NCBI RefSeq assembly: GCF_000967245.1
Contig: NZ_KQ033878.1
Coordinates: 248,001-312,000, forward strand
Origin: Bombilactobacillus mellis
GTDB lineage: Bacteria > Bacillota > Bacilli > Lactobacillales > Lactobacillaceae
Direction: 5' to 3'
Length of the DNA: 64,000 nt
Part shown: one piece after another, positions 19,080 to 28,372 of the stretch
How positions within the stretch are numbered: position 1 is the first letter of the stretch
How the letters are laid out: every line of letters starts with the position of its first letter
Made by a program: the position numbers and the translations under genes
The notes under the pieces: model-generated
What the model saw: only the letters and a program-made list of their open reading frames with translations
What the model was told of the DNA's origin: nothing
Databases searched by the model: none

Positions 19080-19682
19080 TCAGAAAATTTGAAATAATTT
19101 TAATAAGAGATAGCCCACGAAGGCACCGATGGTATTAAAAATCACATCATCAATATCACTAATTCCGGTAAATAAAACAAATTGCAGGCTCTCAATCACT
19201 AAAGATAACAGCATTCCGGACAAGATAGTTTTGCCTAAACCGGGAGTCGGCTTTTTTACTAAAGGAAAGAAAATTCCCCACGGTATAAACCAAGCAATAT
19301 TACCCCAAAAATTATAAAGAAAATCTAGAATAGACTTTCCCAAGGTTAGTTTTAAAGTTTGAACAAAGGGATGCCAATTGATTTCTGTCAACGACCGGTG
19401 CCAATAAAAGCGAAACTCCCAGGGAAAATAACCATGACGAAATACCGTTAAAAAAAATAACAGCAGCAGATAAATTACAAAGCCGCTAAGAAGCAGTTCA
19501 TGAGACCAATTAGTTTTAGAGCGGCGGATTCGCAAATATCCAAAACGTAATAAACAAAATATTAGGAAATAAAAAATAGTTTTATCTAAACTATAAAAAA
19601 ATAACCTAATTAGTGGAAAATGATTAATTCTGGTAGAATATAGGGCATAAATTTGCTGATAAATGGGATTTAAAAAAATCAT
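19080..19682 (-). CDS. VanZ-family membrane protein
   Basis: The 200-residue protein has about five hydrophobic segments and ends with the VanZ pattern ESLQFVLFTGISDIDDVIFNTIGAFVGY, where a conserved D..D motif sits at the start of the last helix. VanZ confers low-level teicoplanin resistance in enterococci, but most chromosomal members have no known function. The start has a GAGG site. It is divergent from the LTA synthase gene with 91 nt between them. A second VanZ-type gene lies at 37791-38294. Confidence 0.85.
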   Translation of the reverse strand: MIFLNPIYQQIYALYSTRINHFPLIRLFFYSLDKTIFYFLIFCLLRFGYLRIRRSKTNWSHELLLSGFVIYLLLLFFLTVFRHGYFPWEFRFYWHRSLTEINWHPFVQTLKLTLGKSILDFLYNFWGNIAWFIPWGIFFPLVKKPTPGLGKTILSGMLLSLVIESLQFVLFTGISDIDDVIFNTIGAFVGYLLLKLFQIF

Positions 19683-19773
19683 TCAAAAACCTCTAGTGGC
19701 TATCTTGCCTCAGATAATGGTAGAATTAAATTTATATTAGCAGATATTTTATCTGGAGAGAAAATTATTTATC

Positions 19774-21933
19774 ATGATGACAAAATTAACAAAGTTATTA
19801 AACCGGCGTTGGGGCTGGATTTTATTACTAGTTCTTTTTATTTGGATTAAAACAGTAATTGCTTATTATTGGGATTTCAATATGGGTGCCATGGACTTAT
19901 TGCAGCATTTTTTATTAATCATTAACCCATGGGCTTCCACACTCTTACTTCTAAGTCTTTCTTTATATTTTAAAAAACCTTCCTTTACTTATTGGTCAGC
20001 GGCAGTAATTTATTTGTTAGAAACCATTTTACTTTATAGTAATATTTTATATTACCGTGAATTTAACGATTTTATTAGTTTTAACACTATTATGAGTGTC
20101 GGTAAAGTTTCGAAAGGTTTAGGCAGTAGCGCTGTAGCAATGGCTCAAGGCCATGATTGGGTTTATTTTATTGATATTGTCATTATTATAATTTTGCTAT
20201 TAAGTAAAAAAATCAAAATCGATCAGCATTCCTACAGCCATCTTCAAGCTTTTACAGTAACCAGCATGGCTATTTTAGGAATTATTTTTAATCTCTTTTT
20301 AGCAGAATTAAGTCGGCCACAATTATTAGTAAGAACTTTTGACCGGACTTATATCGTGAAATACCTGGGTTTAAATTCTTTTTTGACCTATGACGGTTTA
20401 AAAACTGCACAGAATAATTCTTTGCGCTCAGGTGCCCAAGGTACCAGCATGGATCCTGTTTTACAGTTTGTCAATCAGCATTATGCAGCTCCAAATCCTC
20501 AATATCAAGGTGTGGCTAAAGGAAAAAATGTAATTATCATTCATTTAGAGAGTTTTCAACAATTTTTAATTGACAGTAAAGTGAAAGATCAAGAAGTGAC
20601 ACCCTTTTTGAACAGCCTTTATCACGATAATAATACGCTGTCTTTTGCCAACTTCTTCCATGAAGTTGGTCAGGGTAAAACCAGCGATGCTGAAACTATG
20701 CTGGAAACCAGTCTTTTTGGTTTGCCTGAAGGATCCTTTTTTACCAGCTTAGGCACCAACAACACCTTCCAAGCCGCACCAGCTATCTTAGATCAGCAAC
20801 AAGGTTATACTAGTGCCGTTTTTCATGGGAATATTGGATCTTTTTGGAGTCGGGACACTGTTTATAAAAATATGGGCTATCACTACTTTTTTGACCAAAA
20901 GTATTACCAGCAAACTGCTGATAGTAATACCTATTGGGGCAGCAAAGATAAACTTTTATTTTCGGAAAGTGTCAAATATTTGGAACAATTACAGCAACCT
21001 TTTTATGCTAAATTCTTAACGGTTACGAATCATAATCCTTATGAGCTGGCTGACGATGATACCGAAGGTTTTGAAAAACCGGATACGAATAATACTATGG
21101 TCAATAATTATTTTGCCACTGCGCATTATTTAGATGAAGCTGTTCACGAATTTTTCGATTATTTAAAAGCCAGTGGTCTTTATGACAATTCCATAATTAT
21201 TTTATATGGCGATCATTTCGGCCTTAATGAAGGCGATGAAACAGCTTTAGCTCCTTTATTAAATCGTGATCCCGAAACTTGGACTACATTTGATCATTTA
21301 CAACTGCAACGCGTGCCGTTTATGATTCATATGCCTGGTTTAAAAGGCGGATTACAGAAACAATACGGGGGCGAGATTGATGTTTTACCTACTTTAATGC
21401 ATTTATTAGGTGTGGACACTAAAGATTATATTTTTATGGGTACTGATTTATTATCACCACAACACGATCAAAATGTGGTCTTTCGCAATCGTAACTTTAT
21501 TACTCCTAAATATACTGTCATTAACGGTAACAATGATCAATTAAAAATTTATCAAAACAGTAACGGCGAATTTTTAACTAATCCTGATCCACTACTCCAA
21601 AAACGACTCCAAAAAATCGCCCAAGAAAAGGTTCAAGAATTAGAATTATCCGATAATATCAACAAAACTAATCTCTTACGTTTTTACACCCCACAAAATT
21701 TTATTCCAGTTAATCCTAAAAATTATAATTATCAAAATCAATATCATCAATTATTAAAAATCCGTAATAACTTAGGCGAACATTCAACTAGTCTTTTCTC
21801 GCGCAATGGTAATAAATCAACTACAAATCTTTATAAGACTGATGCTCCCGAATTACAAAATAACGATAGTCCTCTCTATGAAATTCCGCAATTGAGTTCT
21901 AACACTAATAACACCAGAAACAAAAAACCCTAG
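19774..21933 (+). CDS. ltaS: LtaS-type lipoteichoic acid synthase (membrane sulfatase-fold)
   Basis: It polymerises glycerol phosphate from phosphatidylglycerol onto the glycolipid anchor outside the membrane. The 719-residue protein has about five N-terminal transmembrane helices (about 15-180), a linker, and an extracellular sulfatase-type domain (about 245-570). The catalytic threonine is T303 in GQGKTSDAE. YGDHFGLNEGD and the earlier HLESFQ supply metal ligands. A hydrophilic Asn-rich tail of about 100 residues follows, longer than in staphylococcal LtaS. Paralogues such as LTA primase share these motifs, so the symbol is tentative. Start ATG codons at 19774 and 19777 are both possible. 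Confidence 0.85.
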   Translation: MMTKLTKLLNRRWGWILLLVLFIWIKTVIAYYWDFNMGAMDLLQHFLLIINPWASTLLLLSLSLYFKKPSFTYWSAAVIYLLETILLYSNILYYREFNDFISFNTIMSVGKVSKGLGSSAVAMAQGHDWVYFIDIVIIIILLLSKKIKIDQHSYSHLQAFTVTSMAILGIIFNLFLAELSRPQLLVRTFDRTYIVKYLGLNSFLTYDGLKTAQNNSLRSGAQGTSMDPVLQFVNQHYAAPNPQYQGVAKGKNVIIIHLESFQQFLIDSKVKDQEVTPFLNSLYHDNNTLSFANFFHEVGQGKTSDAETMLETSLFGLPEGSFFTSLGTNNTFQAAPAILDQQQGYTSAVFHGNIGSFWSRDTVYKNMGYHYFFDQKYYQQTADSNTYWGSKDKLLFSESVKYLEQLQQPFYAKFLTVTNHNPYELADDDTEGFEKPDTNNTMVNNYFATAHYLDEAVHEFFDYLKASGLYDNSIIILYGDHFGLNEGDETALAPLLNRDPETWTTFDHLQLQRVPFMIHMPGLKGGLQKQYGGEIDVLPTLMHLLGVDTKDYIFMGTDLLSPQHDQNVVFRNRNFITPKYTVINGNNDQLKIYQNSNGEFLTNPDPLLQKRLQKIAQEKVQELELSDNINKTNLLRFYTPQNFIPVNPKNYNYQNQYHQLLKIRNNLGEHSTSLFSRNGNKSTTNLYKTDAPELQNNDSPLYEIPQLSSNTNNTRNKKP

Positions 21934-21967
21934 TCTAATTCCGTAAGTAAATACTAATCATCTGTTT

Positions 21968-23440
21968 TTAATGAGTAGTTTTGTGCTGCTGAATGACTTT
22001 TTTATCATAAAAAAGCAAGGTAAAAGTAGTCCCGACATTAAGTTTACTTTGAACACTAATTTGACCATGATGCTGCTGCATTAATTGATGGACAATAGCC
22101 AGCCCGAGACCTGATTCACCATATTTGGTACTTTTTCGCGAAGGATCGGCTTTATAATATCTTTCCCAAATGTTTTGTACTTGATCTTGACTCATACCAA
22201 TACCATTATCAGCGATACTAATCTGCGTGCCGGACACTTGATCATCATGTGCAGCTTTAATGGTAATCGTGCCATCTTTGGTAAATTGAATAGCATTTTG
22301 TGTAATATTAAAAATAATTTGAATAAACCGATCATAATCCGCATAAACTGTAGTTGTTTCACTAACATCTAATACTAATTGGTCATGAACAGCAGCCGCT
22401 TTTTTAGTCAATTGTGAAACAATATTCTCTAACGGCGCCTTCAGCGCAAAAACTCGCTGATTTAAAGGAATTTGATTGGTACGGATTTTTTCATAATCCA
22501 AATTTTCGTTAACTAAACGAATTAAACGTTTGGTTTCATTTCGCATCAATTGAATACTCTTAGACCTGGATTCTTTAGGAATTGCATCATAAGCCAGACC
22601 TTCCAATAAACCATTAATGGTTGTCAAAGGCGTCCGCATTTCGTGGGCGGCGTCAGCCATAAATTCTTTACGTCTTTGCTCTTGTCGTTCAATTTCCTGA
22701 TTAGATTTTTGCAAGGAAGTAGCCATTTCATTAAAATCGGAAGCCAAATCATCAATTTCATCGTGTCCTTTTTGCTCAATCTGTACGGCAAAATCACCGG
22801 CCGCCACTTGTTTAGTCGCCCGCCGCAAGCGGTCAATGCGTTTCACCTGCCAATTGGCCAAAAACCAACTCATAATAACGGCAATAATTATTGAAACTAA
22901 AAAAGCCAAAATCAAATTATTTTTGATCGCATTCATATTAGTTTCAATCGCAGATACTTCAGCCCCTACCCATAAAACTGCTACCAACTTATCGTCTTTA
23001 TCAAACCAGGGTTTAATAATATAAGTCATTTGATGCTTGCGAAAAAGCGGCGCTTGCTGATTAAGATGACTATTTCGTTCCCGAATAACCGTACCGGACT
23101 GCAGTATTTTCCAAGTATGTTTATCAAAAGAAGGCTCATTTGTTACCGATGGATATAGTTCATGGCCGCGTTTATCAAACATCACAAACATTACCTTGTT
23201 ATTAGCCATGACTCGCTGCAGAGAAGCAAAAGTTTCTGGAGTGATGTTTTGAATATTACCTGTCTGTGGGTTAATCTTTAATGCCATTGTTTGCAAATTA
23301 TCAGAATAACCTTCCAACTGCGTCCAGGTTTGTTGATAGGCCTGATTTTCACTATAATGATAAATTGCCAACGCAATGACACTTAAACAAGTAATAACAA
23401 TTACTAAAAAACCCAGCATATATTGATAGATAAGTTTCAT
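21968..23440 (-). CDS. Sensor histidine kinase (OmpR-system type)
   Basis: The 490-residue kinase has TM1 (about 7-27), an extracytoplasmic sensor of about 145 residues and TM2 (about 175-196). A HAMP domain (about 197-249) and the phosphorylated histidine H266 in HEMRTPL follow. The ATPase domain shows NAIQF, DNGIGM and GESGLGLAI. The ligand is unknown. It overlaps the upstream response regulator gene by 4 nt, so the two form a pair. The layout resembles cell-envelope stress kinases of lactobacilli, but that is not proof of a role. Confidence 0.92.
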   Translation of the reverse strand: MKLIYQYMLGFLVIVITCLSVIALAIYHYSENQAYQQTWTQLEGYSDNLQTMALKINPQTGNIQNITPETFASLQRVMANNKVMFVMFDKRGHELYPSVTNEPSFDKHTWKILQSGTVIRERNSHLNQQAPLFRKHQMTYIIKPWFDKDDKLVAVLWVGAEVSAIETNMNAIKNNLILAFLVSIIIAVIMSWFLANWQVKRIDRLRRATKQVAAGDFAVQIEQKGHDEIDDLASDFNEMATSLQKSNQEIERQEQRRKEFMADAAHEMRTPLTTINGLLEGLAYDAIPKESRSKSIQLMRNETKRLIRLVNENLDYEKIRTNQIPLNQRVFALKAPLENIVSQLTKKAAAVHDQLVLDVSETTTVYADYDRFIQIIFNITQNAIQFTKDGTITIKAAHDDQVSGTQISIADNGIGMSQDQVQNIWERYYKADPSRKSTKYGESGLGLAIVHQLMQQHHGQISVQSKLNVGTTFTLLFYDKKVIQQHKTTH

Positions 23441-24162
23441 TTAGTCTGCACATCCGAATCATCAAATTTATAGCCAACACCCCAAACGGTCTGAATAATT
23501 TGCGGACCTACCTGTTCAATCTTATGCCGTAATTTCTTAATATGCGCATCTACTGTCCGTTCATCACCAAAATAATCATAGCCCCAAACTTGCTGTAATA
23601 ATTGTTCTCTGGTAAATACTTGTTTCGGCTTACTAGAAAGCGCCTTGAGTAAATCGAACTCTTTCGGAGTTAAATCGGGGATTTCCTTATCTAATAAATA
23701 AGCCTCCCGCGTAGCCGAACTTAATTGGAAATTAGGGGTATTAATGTCAAATTTTTTCGTTTCCGCCGGCTGTTTGGGTGCTGCAGTTTCTTCTTTTAAT
23801 CCCGAGCGGCGATACAAGGCTTTAATTCGGGCAATTAAAGTAATCGGACTAAAAGGCTTGGTGACATATTCATCAGCATATTCCAAACCCAATACTTGAT
23901 CACTTTCAGAATCTCGCGCAGTTAACATAATAATTGGAACTGTTTTGGATTTTTCCCGGATTTCCTTAGCTACTTCCATTCCATCTTTACCGGGCAAATT
24001 CAAATCCAAAGTCACAATATCCCAGTCCTGCACTTGTTGATTAAACATCTCCAGGGCTTCATCGCCATCATAAGCAAAGGCTGCTTCCCACTGTTCTTTT
24101 TGAAAGAACATTGACATCATTTCTGAAACTGACCGATTATCTTCTACCATCAATAATTTCAT
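23437..24162 (-). CDS. OmpR/PhoB-family response regulator
   Basis: The 241-residue regulator has a receiver domain with acidic pocket ED, phospho-acceptor D53 in VTLDLNLPG, T81 and K102. It also has a winged-helix DNA-binding domain with LTPKEFDLLKAL and RTVDAHIKKLRHKIE. The loop before K102 reads GLEYADEYVTKPF, one residue shorter than the common GADDYxxKPF form. It lies 20 nt downstream of the Cof-type phosphatase gene and is coupled to its kinase by a 4-nt overlap. Confidence 0.93.
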   Translation of the reverse strand: MKLLMVEDNRSVSEMMSMFFQKEQWEAAFAYDGDEALEMFNQQVQDWDIVTLDLNLPGKDGMEVAKEIREKSKTVPIIMLTARDSESDQVLGLEYADEYVTKPFSPITLIARIKALYRRSGLKEETAAPKQPAETKKFDINTPNFQLSSATREAYLLDKEIPDLTPKEFDLLKALSSKPKQVFTREQLLQQVWGYDYFGDERTVDAHIKKLRHKIEQVGPQIIQTVWGVGYKFDDSDVQTK

Positions 24163-24182
24163 TGTTGATCCTTCCCATCTTT

Positions 24183-25010
24183 TTAATTGTTGATTAAAAT
24201 AAATTTTTTAATAACTTCTGCTACCGCATTATGATTATAATCATTAGAAGTTACATAATTAGCGTTATCTTTGATTTCCGTTGCGGCATTTTGGACGGCT
24301 ACACCTAATCCCGACATCCGAATCATACTCAGGTCATTAGCACTGTCGCCAATGGCAATGATTTCTGCCGGTTTAATATTTAAAAATTGACTCAATTTTA
24401 ATAGCCCTTGCCCCTTATTAACACCAGCCTGATTAAATTCCATATAGCGATTAGAAGAATAAGTTACAGCGGTTTTTTCCAAAATTGAAGCCGGAATTTG
24501 TGAATATAGATCGTCTAAGTTAGCCCGTTCTTTATCTTTATATAAGATTTTAATTAATGGTTGATCTTTTAAAAACATAATTGAAGGTTGACTAAAATCA
24601 CAATAGCTAAACCCCATTTTATCTAAGTATTCTTTTTCATCCTTATCCATATTATAAACATAGATATCCGTTAACGTGTAAATATGCATAACGGCTTGAT
24701 TTTTAACACCAATTTGGAATAGGATATTAATAGTTTGAAAGTCCATTAACTTTTTAGTTAAAATCCGCTCATCTTTATTTTCCGTAATCGCTGCTCCGTT
24801 AAAAGAAATAACATATTCTTGAGCAGCATCTTTTACATTCAGTTCCGTTAGCGTTCGCCGAATCAAGGTAAAGCCCCGTCCTGTAACCGGAACAAAGTGC
24901 ACACCTAATTGGCGGGCAGCCGCAATAGCCTGTAAGGTCTTTAAACCTACATGCTTGTCATCGTTCAATAAGGTTTCATCTAAATCGCTCGCAATTAATT
25001 TGTATTTCAT
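24183..25010 (-). CDS. Cof-type HAD-IIB sugar-phosphatase
   Basis: The 275-residue protein carries the HAD motifs SDLDETLLNDD (nucleophile aspartate near residue 8) and GDSANDLSMI near the C-terminus, with a type IIB cap between. Members dephosphorylate sugar phosphates or flavin precursors with loose specificity. I use the ATG at 25010, 10 nt after AGGAG. A TTG at 25019 is too close to that site. It appears to head an operon with the two-component system, a link whose meaning is unclear. Confidence 0.87.
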   Translation of the reverse strand: MKYKLIASDLDETLLNDDKHVGLKTLQAIAAARQLGVHFVPVTGRGFTLIRRTLTELNVKDAAQEYVISFNGAAITENKDERILTKKLMDFQTINILFQIGVKNQAVMHIYTLTDIYVYNMDKDEKEYLDKMGFSYCDFSQPSIMFLKDQPLIKILYKDKERANLDDLYSQIPASILEKTAVTYSSNRYMEFNQAGVNKGQGLLKLSQFLNIKPAEIIAIGDSANDLSMIRMSGLGVAVQNAATEIKDNANYVTSNDYNHNAVAEVIKKFILINN

Positions 25011-25097
25011 AATTTTCAAACTCCTGTGATCTTTATCTTGCTTAACTGTAACATGAATAGTTTAAAATTTAAAATCTACCCTTTTTACCGGGTATTA

Positions 25098-25126
25098 TTG
25101 CGCCAAAATGGATCTATAGTTATAAT
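25098..25126 (+). promoter_or_regulatory. Promoter of the nucleoside deoxyribosyltransferase gene
   Basis: TTGCGC (25098-25103) and a perfect TATAAT (25121-25126) have a 17-nt spacer. They lie 27 nt before the start codon, which has a GGAGA site. Confidence 0.65.
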
Positions 25127-25153
25127 AATAGTTAAAAATATTGGAGAATTATT

Positions 25154-25630
25154 ATGACTGTTAAAAATATTCTTTACTTTGCTTGTTCCTGGTTTTCTCC
25201 TGCAGAAACCGAATTTATGAAAAAAGGTCAAGATGCTTTAAGTCAAAATCCAACCGTCGATTGGGATAATACTTTTCGCCCTTTGGATCACCAATATCAA
25301 AATATTGATGTCACTAAGCATCCGGAAAAAATGAAAGATCCAGAGTGGCAAGTAGGTACTTTTCGCAACGATTTATTAGGTATTGATCGAGCTGATATTG
25401 TCTGCGGAATGTTTCTTCCGCAAAAGCCTGATTCCGGTATGGCTTTTGAATACGGTTACGCCTACGCTAATCATAAACCTATTGTTTCAGTTATTCCCGA
25501 TAATGTGGTTGCTCCAGAGATTAATCTAATGCTTATTCCAAGTGTCACCCATTATGTACATCTTAGTGACTTGGCTACTTTTAATTTTAATAACTTAGAA
25601 TTTGATTTATTTCCCGCAACTGCTTATTAA
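25154..25630 (+). CDS. ndt: Nucleoside 2-deoxyribosyltransferase
   Basis: It swaps the base of 2'-deoxynucleosides, a salvage activity typical of lactobacilli. The 158-residue length equals that of the Lactobacillus leichmannii enzyme. Residues matching its active site are visible: D73 in FRNDLLGID and the nucleophilic glutamate E99 in MAFEYGYA. PLDHQYQNIDVTKHPE also follows the family closely. Purine-only and broad-specificity types cannot be separated by eye. It is monocistronic and divergent from the phosphatase operon. Confidence 0.9.
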   Translation: MTVKNILYFACSWFSPAETEFMKKGQDALSQNPTVDWDNTFRPLDHQYQNIDVTKHPEKMKDPEWQVGTFRNDLLGIDRADIVCGMFLPQKPDSGMAFEYGYAYANHKPIVSVIPDNVVAPEINLMLIPSVTHYVHLSDLATFNFNNLEFDLFPATAY

Positions 25631-25653
25631 TCACATTTTAATAATTAACGTAA

Positions 25654-25690
25654 CAAAAGGGCTTGGACATTTTTGTCCCAGCCCTAATTT
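25654..25690 (-). terminator. Terminator hairpin between ndt and the small membrane protein gene
   Basis: AGGGCTTGGACA and TGTCCCAGCCCT (about 25658-25685) form a 12-bp stem with one wobble pair. The minus strand continues with a T-run, so it fits the end of the 25712-25909 gene. It may also serve ndt. Confidence 0.65.
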
Positions 25691-25711
25691 GTCTAGCAGA
25701 CAATTTATTAT

Positions 25712-25909
25712 TTAGCGCGTTAAAATCACAAGCCCAAAAATCAAGAGAAAAATGCCACTAACTAGATTACTCCAAGCCAACAAACGCATTAATTGCTTGA
25801 TGTTCACATTGTTTTCTTGAATACAATTTTTAAATTTATTCAAAGCGTAAATAATTTGTCCACCGCCAATAAAAAATAAAAAAATACTGATAATTATTTG
25901 TAAATGCAA
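25712..25909 (-). CDS. Small two-helix membrane protein, unknown function
   Basis: The 65-residue protein has two hydrophobic helices (about 3-22 and 42-63) with a polar loop containing KFKNCIQENN. I do not recognise a family. The start is TTG at 25909 with AAGGA 7 nt upstream. The gene ends before a terminator and follows the NlpC/P60 gene by 16 nt on the same strand, so the two may be co-transcribed. These features favour a real gene over chance. Confidence 0.6.
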   Translation of the reverse strand: MHLQIIISIFLFFIGGGQIIYALNKFKNCIQENNVNIKQLMRLLAWSNLVSGIFLLIFGLVILTR

Positions 25910-25925
25910 CTTCTAATCCTTATAA

Positions 25926-26579
25926 CTAATTATTTAAACGTCTGCCAAAGGAAGGCGTAAACCAGTCTAAACGACCTATCTTAACATTTTGTCCGGGTTG
26001 AGGAGCATGAATATACTGACCGTTACCTAAATATAGCGCAACATGTTCGGCGGTGCCGACTCCACCCCAAAACAACAAATCGCCGGGTTGAATTTGTGAT
26101 AGAGGAATATAAGTACCGCAAGTACTTTGTTGTTGTGACGTTCTTGGTAAAATCACGCCGTTTTCACGAGCAACATACTGGACCAAACCTGAGCAGTCAA
26201 AACCTCTAGGAGTAGTCCCTCCCCAAACATAAGGTACACCTAAATACTTCTGCGCAGTCTGAGTTAAATCAGTCGCTGAAAAATCAGCAGTATAAATCTC
26301 TAAATCTATTTGGGGAAAAATAATAGTAGTTGTTGTTACAGTTTTTCCGCCATTATTATTCTCTGCAGTCGGAGCTGCAGGTACGGGAGGTTGCAGCGCT
26401 GAAGAATCAACTAAAATGGGAACAGCGGTTTTAGGTGTTTGATCAACTACAGGTATTCCCGGATTTTCTTGGTGACTAACAATTATTGGCTGGGCCTGAA
26501 CGACCTGAAACGTTCCCCCAAAAATAATTGCCCCCCAAATTAGCGCTAAGAGACTTAATAAATACTTTTTTAACTTCAT
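25926..26579 (-). CDS. Secreted NlpC/P60 endopeptidase
   Basis: A peptidoglycan hydrolase expected to cut the stem peptide. The 217-residue protein has a signal peptide (about 1-29), a Pro/Thr-rich linker (about 30-90) and an NlpC/P60 domain (about 102-215). The catalytic residues are C129 in RGFDCSGLV, H179 in AEHVALYLG and H191 in YIHAPQ. There is no LysM or SH3 wall-binding domain. The ATG at 26579 has GGGGGAG upstream and is preferred over an in-frame start at 26597. Confidence 0.9.
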   Translation of the reverse strand: MKLKKYLLSLLALIWGAIIFGGTFQVVQAQPIIVSHQENPGIPVVDQTPKTAVPILVDSSALQPPVPAAPTAENNNGGKTVTTTTIIFPQIDLEIYTADFSATDLTQTAQKYLGVPYVWGGTTPRGFDCSGLVQYVARENGVILPRTSQQQSTCGTYIPLSQIQPGDLLFWGGVGTAEHVALYLGNGQYIHAPQPGQNVKIGRLDWFTPSFGRRLNN

Positions 26580-26751
26580 TGTAATTCTCCCCCACAATTA
26601 ATACTCTACCTAGTGTTTATAATATCATAAATTTTACTCAAAGAAACAATCTTCTTTTGATTAATTCAACTAAATATAAACATTATTTCATAATAATTAT
26701 GATAATCTTTTTAAATTCAACATTACTATCTACTACATTAATGTTCCCATA

Positions 26752-26784
26752 ATAAAAACGCCTTACTGTTATTCAGTAAGACGC
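26752..26784 (-). terminator. Terminator of the SLAP-domain protein gene
   Basis: CGCCTTACTG (26759-26768) and CAGTAAGACG (26774-26783) pair fully on the minus strand, counting one G-U pair, and are followed there by five Ts. It lies 16 nt beyond the stop codon. Confidence 0.8.
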
Positions 26785-26799
26785 TAAACTGTAAGATCA

Positions 26800-28164
26800 T
26801 TATTTTATAACTGTTATACTGTCAGCGGGAACCCATTCGTTGGTAGAAATTCTATAATACTGTTCTCCCAGAAACATTGATTGATCATATTTCCAAGCTG
26901 TCGAATTAGATAAGATCCGCTTCGGATTAGCGACGAATTTATTTTGACTTGAGTCCCAATTATAAATTTGGGCACCATTTTGTTTGAAAACTTTGACAAC
27001 TCCTAAATGATGAGTCAGCTTAGGCTCATACGTTACCTGACTAACAAGAACATAGGCATCTTTGCCAACTCTATAATATGCTTGTCCTTCTCCTTCAGGA
27101 ATGTAGCATTTCAAATCAGTTTTCCATCTGGTTCCAGTACGTAGAACATTATTATCAGCCACTATCTCCCCTTGACTATTATACAATGGAACATAGCCCT
27201 TTTGGCCTGCATCCTTGATCGTAACAATACCATCGAGAGGCGTATCATAATTAGTTGTAGTATTTAAAGTACGTAAAAAGCTGACATAACGTTGATTATT
27301 ATTATCAGTTTTAATAGGCAGTTCTTTATTATTCAGATTAACCTGCTGAACTTTTTGTGCCCAATCACCCTTTAAATAAATGTTAATTGCTTGTTTATAA
27401 ATCTTATCAGCTTTAAAGCCTGTTGATAGTGGCGTACCTGTACTATTATCATAAATTGGCCCCAAGATTATTTGAAAATGATCATTATTAATATATTGAT
27501 CATTATTATCTTTATAGTCAATTGCTACAGATTGTGGTGAATTATAAAAATTCACGTTGGCATCAGCTTTAACAAAACCATAGGTATCGCTTGCCAGGTT
27601 AACCTGTGTAATATTAGATGTTGGCACCAATTTAATTGTTTTAGAAAATATCTGGCGCCCACTATCGGGATTAAAAACCGTTATCTGTTCCATTACCGGC
27701 TCACCTTGTAATTTAAGTGCTTGTAAAGCTTGATTATTAAATTGGCCTCTATTATTAAAAAGTTTTACTTGAACTGGATAATTCATTACTTTAGAAATTT
27801 GAGCATCATTAATCGGGATATCTACCCCATTATTTTGAAACAACTTGGCAAAATCACTTTTAGCAGTGGCATTTAGCATACCGGAATTATCAGAAAAACT
27901 AATGTTAAAAATATCACTTAATTTTGAAGCATCAATATCTGTTGACATGGAATCTTTAATACTGGGAATATCTAAATATGCTTCCGTAGAAAAGCTATTA
28001 ACCAAATCATTGACAAAAGAATTATCAATCAGTTGATAATGAGCCTCTTCCACATTAAAATCAGAGTTCGAATCACTCGCCTGCACATTAGTTACAGGCA
28101 GAGCTAATCCTAACAAGATAGCTGAACTAGCTAAACCGATTATAAATTTTTTCTGCAACTTCAT
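26800..28164 (-). CDS. Secreted surface protein with C-terminal SLAP repeats
   Basis: The 454-residue protein has a signal peptide (about 1-29, ending near NVQAS) and a long unrecognised middle region (about 30-310). Two C-terminal repeats resemble the Lactobacillus SLAP/S-layer domain, recognisable by YYRVGKDAYVLVSQV and YYRISTNEWVPADSI. SLAP repeats bind the wall non-covalently, often through teichoic acids, so it should be a surface-attached protein. No LPxTG sorting signal is present. Function of the main body is unknown. The promoter at 28190-28217 has a near copy at 30496-30523. Confidence 0.82.
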   Translation of the reverse strand: MKLQKKFIIGLASSAILLGLALPVTNVQASDSNSDFNVEEAHYQLIDNSFVNDLVNSFSTEAYLDIPSIKDSMSTDIDASKLSDIFNISFSDNSGMLNATAKSDFAKLFQNNGVDIPINDAQISKVMNYPVQVKLFNNRGQFNNQALQALKLQGEPVMEQITVFNPDSGRQIFSKTIKLVPTSNITQVNLASDTYGFVKADANVNFYNSPQSVAIDYKDNNDQYINNDHFQIILGPIYDNSTGTPLSTGFKADKIYKQAINIYLKGDWAQKVQQVNLNNKELPIKTDNNNQRYVSFLRTLNTTTNYDTPLDGIVTIKDAGQKGYVPLYNSQGEIVADNNVLRTGTRWKTDLKCYIPEGEGQAYYRVGKDAYVLVSQVTYEPKLTHHLGVVKVFKQNGAQIYNWDSSQNKFVANPKRILSNSTAWKYDQSMFLGEQYYRISTNEWVPADSITVIK

Positions 28165-28181
28165 ATTAATACACCTCCTTA

Positions 28182-28265
28182 TAACATATATTATAAGGTT
28201 TTTAAATTCGTTTACAATAAATGATACTGAGATTTTAAAAAATTATTCATAAAATTAAAACTTGC
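28182..28265. repeat. Promoter-region repeat, copy 1
   Basis: This upstream region of the SLAP gene shares a long imperfect match with 30488-30570. The match includes the -10 and -35 boxes with identical 16-nt spacing and the following AT-rich stretch. Confidence 0.6.
28190..28217 (-). promoter_or_regulatory. Promoter of the SLAP-domain protein gene
   Basis: The minus strand has TTGTAA (28217-28212), a 16-nt spacer and TATAAT (28195-28190), followed by an AAGGAGG ribosome site and the ATG at 28164. The surrounding sequence is repeated near 30488-30570. Confidence 0.7.
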
Positions 28266-28372
28266 ATCAAGGTAGTTTAGAATAACTATTGAAAAACCTT
28301 TCCATCAATATTATTTAAGTGCTTGTATAGCTTAGTTACTAAATTGATCTCTTTTATGAAAAAATTTGTTTT

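Noticed and set aside
25654-25690. GGGCT...AGCCC hairpin as a transposon end
   Set aside because: No transposase or matching partner is present, and the position after two genes plus the T-run fit a terminator.
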